Origin: Bordetella parapertussis
GTDB taxonomy: Bacteria; Pseudomonadota; Gammaproteobacteria; Burkholderiales; Burkholderiaceae_C
DNA length: 13,594 bases
Direction: 5' to 3'
Assembly: GCA_945873925.1 (NCBI GenBank)
Contig: CAMCES010000045.1
Location: 1-13,594 of the forward strand
Positions 1 through 6,547 of the stretch are shown here, piece after piece. How positions within the stretch are numbered: the stretch's first letter is position 1; every line of letters begins with the position of its first letter. The notes beneath the pieces are model-generated. The model was given only the letters and a program-made list of their open reading frames with translations, ran no database searches and was not told the origin of the DNA. The translations under genes were made by a program, and so were the position numbers.

Positions 1-739
1 TGAAGGTTTGCACCCAAAGCCAATCAATGCGGATGATGATGCTGGGCACAGCCAGCCACATGATGACAAAACCCGACAACAAAATCGCAGGAAATCCAAC
101 CGAGAACAGCTGCAAGCTCGGGGCTGCACGGGTGACAAAACCCACGCCAATGTTGACGAACAACAAAGTAACAACGACGGGCAAGGAGATCAACAAAGCC
201 GAGATAAACATCATCGCGCCCCAAGCGGTCATCTTGCCAAAGACATCTTGTGTGATCAGGCTTTTGCCAATCGGAAACAGGCTGAAAGACTCCAGCAATA
301 TCCCAAACACAATCAGGTGGCCGCCAATCGACAAGAAAACCAAGGTGCCAATGATGGTGAAAAACTGAGACACCACAGGGACGTTGCCCAAGGTGGGGTC
401 GATCATGTTGGCCATCGACAAGCCCATCGAGCCGGACACGGCCTGACCGGCGAGCACAATGCCCGCGGTTGCCAATTGCATGAGCATGGCCATGACAAAG
501 CCAATGAAGAGTTGGTTGGCTATTTCTTTCAAACCCTCGGCCGTGGCTGGGTCAATTTTGGGTATGTCCAGTTGCATGGACAAAAAGATGGTGAGCACCA
601 AGGCGAGCACGATGCGGATGCGTAAATTGACGGCCCGGATAGAAAAAATAGATGCAAAAGCCAAGAACGCAGAGATACGCAGCATTGGCCAGATCAGGGC
701 ATAAAACCTGTCGAGCAAATTGAGCATCTCAATATTCAT
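1..739 (-). CDS. fliR: FliR, flagellar export gate membrane protein (partial, 3' end cut by window edge)
   Basis: FliR joins FliP and FliQ in the export gate at the centre of the MS ring, through which rod, hook and filament subunits leave the cell. The minus frame stays open from an ATG at 739 to the window edge and gives 246 residues of a family usually near 260, so only the extreme C-terminus should be missing. It begins MNIEMLNLLDRFYALIWPML and carries family-typical stretches such as GQAVSGSMGLSMANMIDP, GHLIVFGILLESF and LFPIG, plus several hydrophobic spans. It starts 3 bases after the fliQ stop with only a weak ribosome site, so translation is probably coupled to fliQ. An ATG five codons in (727) is a possible alternative start. 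Identification is by family resemblance and by its place after fliOPQ. Confidence 0.93.
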   Translation of the reverse strand, partial: MNIEMLNLLDRFYALIWPMLRISAFLAFASIFSIRAVNLRIRIVLALVLTIFLSMQLDIPKIDPATAEGLKEIANQLFIGFVMAMLMQLATAGIVLAGQAVSGSMGLSMANMIDPTLGNVPVVSQFFTIIGTLVFLSIGGHLIVFGILLESFSLFPIGKSLITQDVFGKMTAWGAMMFISALLISLPVVVTLLFVNIGVGFVTRAAPSLQLFSVGFPAILLSGFVIMWLAVPSIIIRIDWLWVQTF

Positions 740-742
740 GTT

Positions 743-1012
743 TTACCCAAACAAACCTGGAATCCGACCGAAAAGCACCTTGGTGTAATCCACCAAAGAG
801 TTGATCATCCATCCACCAAACACCGCAGCCGTCAGCCCCAGGGAAAGCAATTTGGGGATGAAGCTCAAGGTTTGTTCATTGATGGAGGTCGCCGCTTGAA
901 AAATACCCACGACCAAACCAACGACCAAGGCCACGATCAACATGGGCGCAGAAATCAACATCGTCATCCACAATGCTTGGCGGGCCAAATCAACCACCGT
1001 TGCTGTATCCAT
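743..1012 (-). CDS. fliQ: FliQ, flagellar export gate membrane protein
   Basis: FliQ is the small two-helix subunit of the FliP-FliQ-FliR export gate. The 89-residue product has the expected length and two hydrophobic segments, roughly residues 15-38 and 52-75. The family-typical GIFQAATSINEQTLSFIPK lies between them. The start is supported by a strong ribosome site, GGGAGGG, 5 bases upstream of the ATG. The gene lies 10 bases after the fliP stop and 3 bases before the fliR start, so it is mid-operon. Nothing in it looks damaged. Confidence 0.97.
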   Translation of the reverse strand: MDTATVVDLARQALWMTMLISAPMLIVALVVGLVVGIFQAATSINEQTLSFIPKLLSLGLTAAVFGGWMINSLVDYTKVLFGRIPGLFG

Positions 1013-1022
1013 GTCGCCCTCC

Positions 1023-1772
1023 CTATTTAAAAATAAAACTTGAGGCCAGTGAGCCCATCAGCAAAGTCCAGCCGTCGACCAACACAAACAGCATCAGTTT
1101 GAAAGGCATGGAGATGATCATGGGGGACAACATCATCATGCCCATGGACATCAAGACACTGGCCACGATCAGGTCAATCACCACAAACGGGATATAGACC
1201 ATGAAGCCAATCATGAACGCGCTTTTCAACTCAGAGGTGAGAAAGGCAGGCACCAAGGTGGTGAAGGGCACCTCTGCCGCGCTGGCCACTTCCTTGCGCT
1301 GGGCGATTTGCATGAACATGGCGATGTCATCTTCACGGGTTTGCAGCATCATGAAGTCCCGCACCGGCACCTCGGCTTTGGCCAAGGCTTTTTCAAAAGC
1401 CAGCGTGCCGTTCATATAGGGCGAAATCGCATTGTTGTAAACATCATCGAACACGGGCGTCATGATGAAAAAAGTCAGGAACAAAGCCAAACCAACCAAC
1501 ACGGTATTGGGCGGTGTTTGCCCCGTGCCCAGCGCCTGGCGCAAGATGGACAAGACGATGATGATGCGTACAAAGGAAGTCATCATCAGCAGCAATGAGG
1601 GCAACAAGGTCAAGACCGTCATCAGGCCCAGCAGTTGCAGCGTCAGGCTGTACTGTTGACCGCCCTTGCCACTGTTGACCGTGACCATGGGCAGTCCTTG
1701 CGCCATGGCCAGGTCTGGCAACCAAAGAACCAATAACAGCAGCACGGGCAAGCAAATGTGTTTAAAGCGCAT
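1023..1772 (-). CDS. fliP: FliP, flagellar export gate protein with signal peptide
   Basis: FliP forms the core pore of the flagellar type III export gate. I choose the ATG at 1772 (249 residues) over the one at 1820 (265 residues). The shorter form begins directly with a signal peptide: MRFKH, a leucine-rich core, and a likely cleavage after A-M-A at residues 22-24. It also has AAGG 8 bases upstream, whereas the longer form puts 16 unlikely residues in front. Signal peptides are characteristic of FliP. Later segments match the family: LTLLPSLLLMMTSFVRIIIV, RQALGTGQTPPNTVLVGLAL and the C-terminal PFKLMLFVLVDGWTLLMGSL. The start overlaps the end of fliO by 11 bases, which suggests translational coupling. 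Confidence 0.96.
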   Translation of the reverse strand: MRFKHICLPVLLLLVLWLPDLAMAQGLPMVTVNSGKGGQQYSLTLQLLGLMTVLTLLPSLLLMMTSFVRIIIVLSILRQALGTGQTPPNTVLVGLALFLTFFIMTPVFDDVYNNAISPYMNGTLAFEKALAKAEVPVRDFMMLQTREDDIAMFMQIAQRKEVASAAEVPFTTLVPAFLTSELKSAFMIGFMVYIPFVVIDLIVASVLMSMGMMMLSPMIISMPFKLMLFVLVDGWTLLMGSLASSFIFK

Positions 1773-2067
1773 CACTGGTACCTTGTTGGTCTGGGGATGG
1801 GGAATCTGCAGGCCAGGCATGCAGTGTTTGGATATCGTTGGCGTTGATGGCCAACAGCAATCGCTGCGAGTCCACTTGCACCAGCAAGAGTTTGTGGCGC
1901 AAGCCCATGGGATGGGCTTCTAGAATTTGGATACGTCGCTGGTTGGCGGGGAGGAGAAAGCCCTTGTTGCGACGCGACAGCCACCACAGGACCGCCGCCA
2001 ACAGCAACAAGACGAATGTCATACTGAGAGAGTACTGGGCCCAGTCTTGGTTTGGCATGGACACCAT
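1762..2067 (-). CDS. fliO: FliO, flagellar export gate assembly protein
   Basis: FliO is a small membrane protein that helps assemble the FliP ring. This one has 101 residues. A single membrane span (about residues 13-31, ending in W-W-L) is followed by the basic patch SRRNKG and a cytoplasmic beta-rich domain containing LEAHPMGLRHKLLLVQVDSQRLLLAI, typical of the family. FliO is poorly conserved, so the call rests partly on its position directly ahead of fliPQR. The start is either the ATG at 2067 or the one at 2058; neither has a strong ribosome site. It is the first gene of this sub-operon because the gene upstream runs the other way, and a candidate sigma-54 promoter lies at 2113-2127. Confidence 0.88.
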   Translation of the reverse strand: MVSMPNQDWAQYSLSMTFVLLLLAAVLWWLSRRNKGFLLPANQRRIQILEAHPMGLRHKLLLVQVDSQRLLLAINANDIQTLHAWPADSPSPDQQGTSDAL

Positions 2068-2090
2068 TATCTATCGCACAAGAGTGAAAT

Positions 2091-2939
2091 ATGGAACATT
2101 TCGGGAAAACCAGCAAATTGCTTGCCGGCGGGGGTTTTTTACGAGCCGATACCGGATGGGCCACCTGGCTGCGTGACCTGGCCAACGCCGGGGGCACGGG
2201 CGGCCTGAATTGGCATGTGCATGCGCTGCGCTCGATCAACCGCTGGTTACCCACCCGCGAGCTGATTGCCGCGTTCTTGTCACAGGTGCAACCCTCGCAA
2301 AAACATTTGCTGTTGATCGGCTGCAGTGCGGGTTGGATGCTGCCCACGCCATGGCTGATGCATTTCAAACGGATTGATGTGTACGACATTGACCCACTGG
2401 TGCCACTGTTGTTTGGATGGCGTCATGGCAAAGCACTCAAAGCGCAAGGTGTCGCACTGCACTTTCACCGACAAGATGCAATCGCTGGGCTTCCCAAACT
2501 GCTGACACAACACCCGGATGCGTGTTTATGGTTTGACAATGTTTTAGGGCAGGTGGGCTTTCGCTTGGGCGACGAAGAAATGGCTGAAAGGCAGCTGGCT
2601 CAGCTCAAATCCATGCTCCAGGGACGCGCCTGGGGCAGTTTGCATGATGTGTATTCCGGGCCCATCGACCCCGAGATGTCCTTGCCTTCCTATCAAACCG
2701 TGCAATGGAAGCGTTTGGACGACATGCCCGAAGATGCCGCTCGCATTGCCATGGACCTCGAACAACGTTCCCATGCAGATGCAGCACAACTGCTGTTGAC
2801 CAAGGTCAATGCCAAAGGGGTGTGGCAAGACCATTGCACGCAAACTGTTTTTGCCGCTGGCACCGTCACCACCATGATGCCCTGGGCGTTCAAGCCCCAC
2901 TATTGGCATTGGCTACAGGCAGCCTGGGTCAAGCCTTGA
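2091..2939 (+). CDS. Rossmann-fold methyltransferase-like protein, function unknown
   Basis: This is the only convincing + strand gene in the window; it encodes 282 residues. The sequence shows a class I SAM-methyltransferase-like core. Residues 73-81 (LLLIGCSAG) resemble the glycine-rich SAM loop. The acidic pair in VYDIDP (D99, D101) sits where the ribose-binding acid is expected. CLWFDNVLGQVGF (145-157) occupies the place of a motif IV strand. I recognise no closer family, and substrate and activity are unknown. The ATG at 2091 has AAGAG 6 bases upstream. The gene starts 23 bases from the divergent fliO, and its stop overlaps the convergent fliJ stop by 11 bases, so it fills the fliJ-fliO gap exactly, where fliKLMN often stand. 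It might modify a flagellar protein, but that is inference from location alone. Confidence 0.75.
   Translation: MEHFGKTSKLLAGGGFLRADTGWATWLRDLANAGGTGGLNWHVHALRSINRWLPTRELIAAFLSQVQPSQKHLLLIGCSAGWMLPTPWLMHFKRIDVYDIDPLVPLLFGWRHGKALKAQGVALHFHRQDAIAGLPKLLTQHPDACLWFDNVLGQVGFRLGDEEMAERQLAQLKSMLQGRAWGSLHDVYSGPIDPEMSLPSYQTVQWKRLDDMPEDAARIAMDLEQRSHADAAQLLLTKVNAKGVWQDHCTQTVFAAGTVTTMMPWAFKPHYWHWLQAAWVKP
2113..2127 (-). promoter_or_regulatory. Candidate sigma-54 promoter for fliOPQR
   Basis: On the minus strand the sequence reads CGGCAAG-CAAT-TTGC followed by T. Compared with the consensus TGGCACG-N4-TTGC(A/T), the essential GG and GC doublets are present with exactly 10 bases between them, and there are two mismatches in the -24 half. 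Transcription would start near 2101 and leave about 34 bases before the fliO ATG at 2067. The site lies inside the first codons of the + strand gene. It is the only place a dedicated fliO promoter could fit, since fliO has no co-directional neighbour close upstream. Confidence 0.5.
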
Positions 2940-3369
2940 GGTTGTAGAGCGTCAAGCCCAGGCTGTCCATCTCTTTTTGGTCGCGCTTGCGTTCCCAAAT
3001 TTGAACGGCTGCCAAGTCTTTTTCTTGCATGGCCTCCATTTTCATCCGCTGTTGCGTGGCTTGCATCAGCGTGACTTTGGCCCGCTCCAAGGCAGCCAAG
3101 GCAACTTGCAAGTCTTTCTCTACCCGGTTGACCAACTCTTGCAAATTCAACATGAACTGTCGGCTGTTGGTGGTGTCAGCCATGGTCTGCAACTTAGTTT
3201 GGTTTTCCAATGCTTTGCGTTTGTAATCAGCCAACAAATCGTCCATGCGCTGGCGACTGGCGTGCAAATGCTCCACACGCTTGCGGGCTTCGGTCTGCGC
3301 CAGTTGCGCAGCCTCTTCATCGTCCTTGGCTTTGTTGGCCAGCACCGACCAACAGTTGCGGGGTTTCAT
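2929..3369 (-). CDS. fliJ: FliJ, export ATPase coupling protein
   Basis: FliJ is a coiled-coil protein that sits in the centre of the FliI hexamer and links it to the export gate. It has 146 residues, the usual size. The sequence is almost wholly charged helix, with many Lys, Glu and Gln residues and no membrane segment. NSRQFMLNLQELVNRVEKDL lies mid-protein and WERKRDQKEMDSLGL near the C-terminus, the latter being the family's best-kept stretch. The ATG has GAGGA about 9 bases upstream and lies 16 bases after the fliI stop. The stop overlaps the stop of the convergent + strand gene by 11 bases, and I see no terminator between the two. Confidence 0.93.
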   Translation of the reverse strand: MKPRNCWSVLANKAKDDEEAAQLAQTEARKRVEHLHASRQRMDDLLADYKRKALENQTKLQTMADTTNSRQFMLNLQELVNRVEKDLQVALAALERAKVTLMQATQQRMKMEAMQEKDLAAVQIWERKRDQKEMDSLGLTLYNLKA

Positions 3370-3385
3370 GGTTCGAGTCCTCGGT

Positions 3386-4708
3386 TCAAACGCTCAGCAA
3401 CTCGCGCAACTGCTGACGCGTGGTCTCGTGGTCTTGGCTGATGTTCATGTCTTGGCGCAAGAAATGGACGATGCGTTCGTTCAAGCGAATCGCTTCATCG
3501 AGCTCAGGGTTAGAGCCGTTTTCATAGGCACCGACCTGCACCAGGTCGACGTTTTGCTGGTAGATGGACCAGAGGCGTCGCAATTTGTTGGCCGACTTCA
3601 AATCGTCATTGCTGAGCAATGACTGCATCAGTCGGGAAATAGAACCGGTCAGGTCAATCGCTGGATAGTGGGCAACGTCAGCCAATTTGCGCGACAACAT
3701 GACTTGTCCGTCCAAGGATGCGCGGGCAATGTCCACGATCGGGTCTGAGGCGTCATCGCCTTCAGCCAACACGGTGTAGATGGCGGTGATCGAGCCGTGG
3801 CCATGGCGGCCAACGCCGCCGCGTTCAATCAAATTCGGCAATAAAGCAAAAACAGATGGAGGGTAACCTTTGGCGGTGGGCGGTTCGCCAATCGCCAAAC
3901 CGATTTCCCGCTGCGCATGGGCCACCCGGGTCAAGCTGTCGCACAGCATCAGTACATCTTTGCCTTGGTCACGGAAATATTCGGCGATCACATGGGTCAG
4001 GTGCGTGGCTTTCAAGCGCAACACTGGTGACACATTGGCAGGCGCGACCACCACCACCGACTTGGCCAAGCCATCTTCGCCCAGGGATTCTTGGATGAAT
4101 GCTTGCACCTCACGGCCACGCTCGCCAATCAGACCAATCACCACCACATCGGCCTTGGTGAATCGCGTGAGCATGCCCAAGAGCACGCTCTTGCCCACAC
4201 CCGAGCCCGCCACCAGCCCCAAACGCTGGCCACGACCCAAGGTGAGCACACCGTTGATGGCTTTGACACCCACGTCCAAAATTTGGTTGATCGGGCCACG
4301 CTCCATCGGGTTGATCGGGCGGCCCAACAAACTCAAGAGCTCTTTGCAGCCAGGGTCGGGTTTGCCATCCAATGGTTGGCAACGTCCGTCGATCACACGA
4401 CCCAAGAGCTCGGGGCCGAGTTTGACCTGCGATGAATTGCTCAGCACACGGACCATGTCCCCGGGGCCAACGCCTGAGGGCTCGGTGAAAGGCATCAAGA
4501 ACAACACTCTGTCGTTGAACCCCACCACCTCGGCTTCAACCCGGTGGCCGGTTTGACCGACCACTTCGCAGCAAGCACCCAAGGGTGCCATCACCCCGCG
4601 GGCCTCGAGCGTCATGCCAACCAAGCGCACCAAGGTGCCGCTGCGCTGTGGCTGCGGGGTACGCAGGTCCGCCAGACTGGCTTCGATATCGGCAGCGAAA
4701 TCGATCAT
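3386..4708 (-). CDS. fliI: FliI, flagellum-specific export ATPase
   Basis: FliI is the ATPase that prepares and feeds substrates to the flagellar export gate, working with FliH and FliJ. The 440-residue length is normal. The Walker A motif GSGVGKS is at residues 168-174 with K173. GERGRE (195-200) carries the conserved catalytic-type glutamate E196. Walker B VLMLCD ends at D257, and the SLTR that follows is typical. The F1-type ASLDGQVMLSR is at 330-340. The N-terminal beta domain is complete. The ATG overlaps the stop of the preceding FliF-tail-like gene by 4 bases (ATGA) and has only a weak ribosome site, so its translation probably depends on that gene. Confidence 0.98.
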   Translation of the reverse strand: MIDFAADIEASLADLRTPQPQRSGTLVRLVGMTLEARGVMAPLGACCEVVGQTGHRVEAEVVGFNDRVLFLMPFTEPSGVGPGDMVRVLSNSSQVKLGPELLGRVIDGRCQPLDGKPDPGCKELLSLLGRPINPMERGPINQILDVGVKAINGVLTLGRGQRLGLVAGSGVGKSVLLGMLTRFTKADVVVIGLIGERGREVQAFIQESLGEDGLAKSVVVVAPANVSPVLRLKATHLTHVIAEYFRDQGKDVLMLCDSLTRVAHAQREIGLAIGEPPTAKGYPPSVFALLPNLIERGGVGRHGHGSITAIYTVLAEGDDASDPIVDIARASLDGQVMLSRKLADVAHYPAIDLTGSISRLMQSLLSNDDLKSANKLRRLWSIYQQNVDLVQVGAYENGSNPELDEAIRLNERIVHFLRQDMNISQDHETTRQQLRELLSV

Positions 4709-5352
4709 GGCTGGGTCTTAATCATCGAGCGGATAGCGTGGGCCACACGGTTTTGCTCTTGCTCAGTGACCAGGCGAACAATCATCAGCTTGTCCTCGTA
4801 GCTGTTACCAGCCAACAATTCCGCTGGAATGGTGGGTTTCTTTTTCTCTTTTTTCATGTTCTCGCGCATCTTCTTGAGGCCTTCGTCTTCTTCATCTTCA
4901 CCCTCTTCCCCAGCAGCTGCCAATACCAAACGCTGAGCCTCTTCCTCGGCTTTTCTTGCCTCTTCTTGAGCAGCCAGTGAGGCTCGGCGCGCCATCTCTT
5001 CTTCGTGACCCCGCACCCTCTCAGCCTCTAGGGCATCAAACGCCGCCAAGGCGGCCAATTCATCTTCGGTGAGTGGCACCAAGGGCGTGAGGGTTTCTGC
5101 CGCTGCACCGACAGGTGTGGCCTGCAGATCGACCACCAACTTCTCAGGTGCTGGCAGTTTTTTGGGACGCGAAGCGTAATAGCTGTTGAACTGTTCTTTG
5201 AAAGCTGCGTTCACGGCCAGCTGGGCCATCTCTTCGAGTTCCAAGGTGTTGGGCTCTTTACGCACCATGGACATCAGCAAAGGCCGCACAACAATGGCCA
5301 AAAAGGCCAAAGACATCAGGGTTCTGCAGGCGATGTTGAAGAAATCAATCAT
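4705..5352 (-). CDS. FliF-tail paralog: membrane-anchored protein with a FliF-like FliG-binding C-terminus
   Basis: This 215-residue gene has no standard flagellar name. Residues 10-30 form one hydrophobic segment ending VVRPLLMSMV. The middle is an Ala/Glu/Arg-rich helix (about 95-150), then a very acidic stretch near 149-157 and a basic patch near 161-172. Residues 171-213 match FliF 665-708 of the same operon, with 18 of 43 positions identical by eye: IP-x2-LL, NSY-x-DK, RVA, R-x-MI. From the shared VVRP motif to the end this protein has 195 residues and FliF 194. It therefore looks like a duplicated FliF second membrane span plus cytoplasmic tail, without the periplasmic domains. The FliF tail is known to bind FliG, so binding FliG is the inferred role. 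A strong AGAGGA site precedes the ATG. It overlaps fliH by 8 bases and fliI by 4. Confidence 0.85.
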   Translation of the reverse strand: MIDFFNIACRTLMSLAFLAIVVRPLLMSMVRKEPNTLELEEMAQLAVNAAFKEQFNSYYASRPKKLPAPEKLVVDLQATPVGAAAETLTPLVPLTEDELAALAAFDALEAERVRGHEEEMARRASLAAQEEARKAEEEAQRLVLAAAGEEGEDEEDEGLKKMRENMKKEKKKPTIPAELLAGNSYEDKLMIVRLVTEQEQNRVAHAIRSMIKTQP

Positions 5353-6547
5353 GGAAATCCTCTTCTGGTGGTTCTTTAAACACCATGCGTTGCGGTATGT
5401 CTTGAATTTGCCCGTCGCGTTGCGCCAAAGGTTGGCGGAAGAACGCCGATTGCTCGCGCCACAACTCCGGTTGGTTCAACAAGCGGTTGGCCATGGCTTG
5501 CAAGCGGTGTTCAATCAGGTCTTCAATTTGGGTGTCATTGACCACCACCCGCACACTGCCGGGGTGCAGTCCAGGCACGGCTTGCAATTGCATGTGGTTG
5601 ACCACATCGGCATTGATGTCTTGCAAGCGGGCTTTGTCTTGCGGGTTGAGTTCGATCACGATGGGTGACTGGGCGTGCTTGTCCAACTCATCCAAGCAGC
5701 GTTGCACCAAGCGTTCGATGGCTTGGCCGGACAAATTCAATTCGGCCAACACCAGTTGCTCGCTGATGTGCACCGCCAAGCGTTTGAGCGGCTCGAACAA
5801 GGCGTCGGGTTTGTCGCTGAAGCTGCGTAACTGGTCGTTGACCGCTTGCAGCACCTTGAGTTGTTCGTTCAAAGCTTCTTGGGCCAGGGATTGGGCTGCA
5901 GCCAACTCGGCTTGCATCTGCGATTGAGCTTGCGCTTTGGCGTCCGTGATGGCTTGCGCATGGCCTTCTGCCACACCAGCCAAATGGCCTTGGGCATGGC
6001 CTTGCTCATGGCCAGCCAGCAGGCCATCGGCATGGCCTTGGGCATAAGCGGCTTGACTAGCAGCGGCCAAGGCTGCTGAATCCAATTCGGGGGCAGCGTT
6101 GGCATCAAAAGGCAAGCCGTCAAAGGTCTGGGCATCGGGGGGCGACCAAAAACTTTCGGCTGTCAGCAGCAGGGCCGGGTCGGCCAACACGGGCAGGGGC
6201 AATGGGTCACGCGTTGGCGGTTCTATCGGTGGCTCTTGCATCGGCAGCAGGACATCGTCCAGCGATTTTTCTTCGGTCACAGTGACTTCTTCGGTAGCCA
6301 TCTCAAACTGCCGGACTTGACCAAAGGTTTCCAGTACAAAGTCGTCGGCATGGTCAAAGATTTTGGCGTTCTCTGGCGTGGCCAACTGTCTGAACATGAG
6401 TTTGGCGTAGTCGAGCTTGGGCACATTTAGCCAATCGAACTCGCCGAAGTTTGGAATCGGACGCGAGGAAGAATTGAGCCAAGTGTCGTCCAGCCAATGG
6501 CGGGGCGCAGTTGGCTTGGGGTCGAGGTTAAACAAAGTCGGCTCCAC
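5345..6547 (-). CDS. fliH: FliH, export ATPase regulator with long N-terminal extension
   Basis: FliH holds the FliI ATPase inactive and links it to the C ring. The C-terminal half fits the family: a glycine-repeat helix at about 163-199 is followed by a coiled helix, then the domain containing LAVHISEQLVLAEL, PIVIELNPQD and GSVRVVVNDTQIEDLIEHRL. Glycines fall at 171, 175, 179, 183, 187, 191 and 195, exactly every fourth residue, and five of them are followed by His. At 400 residues it is far longer than the roughly 235 of the enterobacterial protein; the extra is an acidic, Pro-rich region over residues 1-160. The start is a GTG at 6547 overlapping fliG by 20 bases without a clear ribosome site. 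The ATG at 6397 (codon 51) is an alternative but would leave about 130 untranslated bases. Confidence 0.92.
   Translation of the reverse strand: MEPTLFNLDPKPTAPRHWLDDTWLNSSSRPIPNFGEFDWLNVPKLDYAKLMFRQLATPENAKIFDHADDFVLETFGQVRQFEMATEEVTVTEEKSLDDVLLPMQEPPIEPPTRDPLPLPVLADPALLLTAESFWSPPDAQTFDGLPFDANAAPELDSAALAAASQAAYAQGHADGLLAGHEQGHAQGHLAGVAEGHAQAITDAKAQAQSQMQAELAAAQSLAQEALNEQLKVLQAVNDQLRSFSDKPDALFEPLKRLAVHISEQLVLAELNLSGQAIERLVQRCLDELDKHAQSPIVIELNPQDKARLQDINADVVNHMQLQAVPGLHPGSVRVVVNDTQIEDLIEHRLQAMANRLLNQPELWREQSAFFRQPLAQRDGQIQDIPQRMVFKEPPEEDFHD

Noticed and set aside
8..625. A + strand open frame of 205 codons at the left edge
   Set aside because: It is antisense to fliR, whose minus frame is open across the whole span with clear family motifs. 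The + product is extremely rich in Gln, His and Asp.
1773..1820. Longer fliP start at 1820
   Set aside because: It would add 16 residues in front of the signal peptide and overlap fliO by 59 bases; the ATG at 1772 has a good ribosome site.
5940..6060. Short repeated units (catggcctt and similar) that could suggest a CRISPR-like or tandem array
   Set aside because: They are the coding sequence of the GxxxG helix of FliH; the period is set by codons (12 bases) and there are no spacers.
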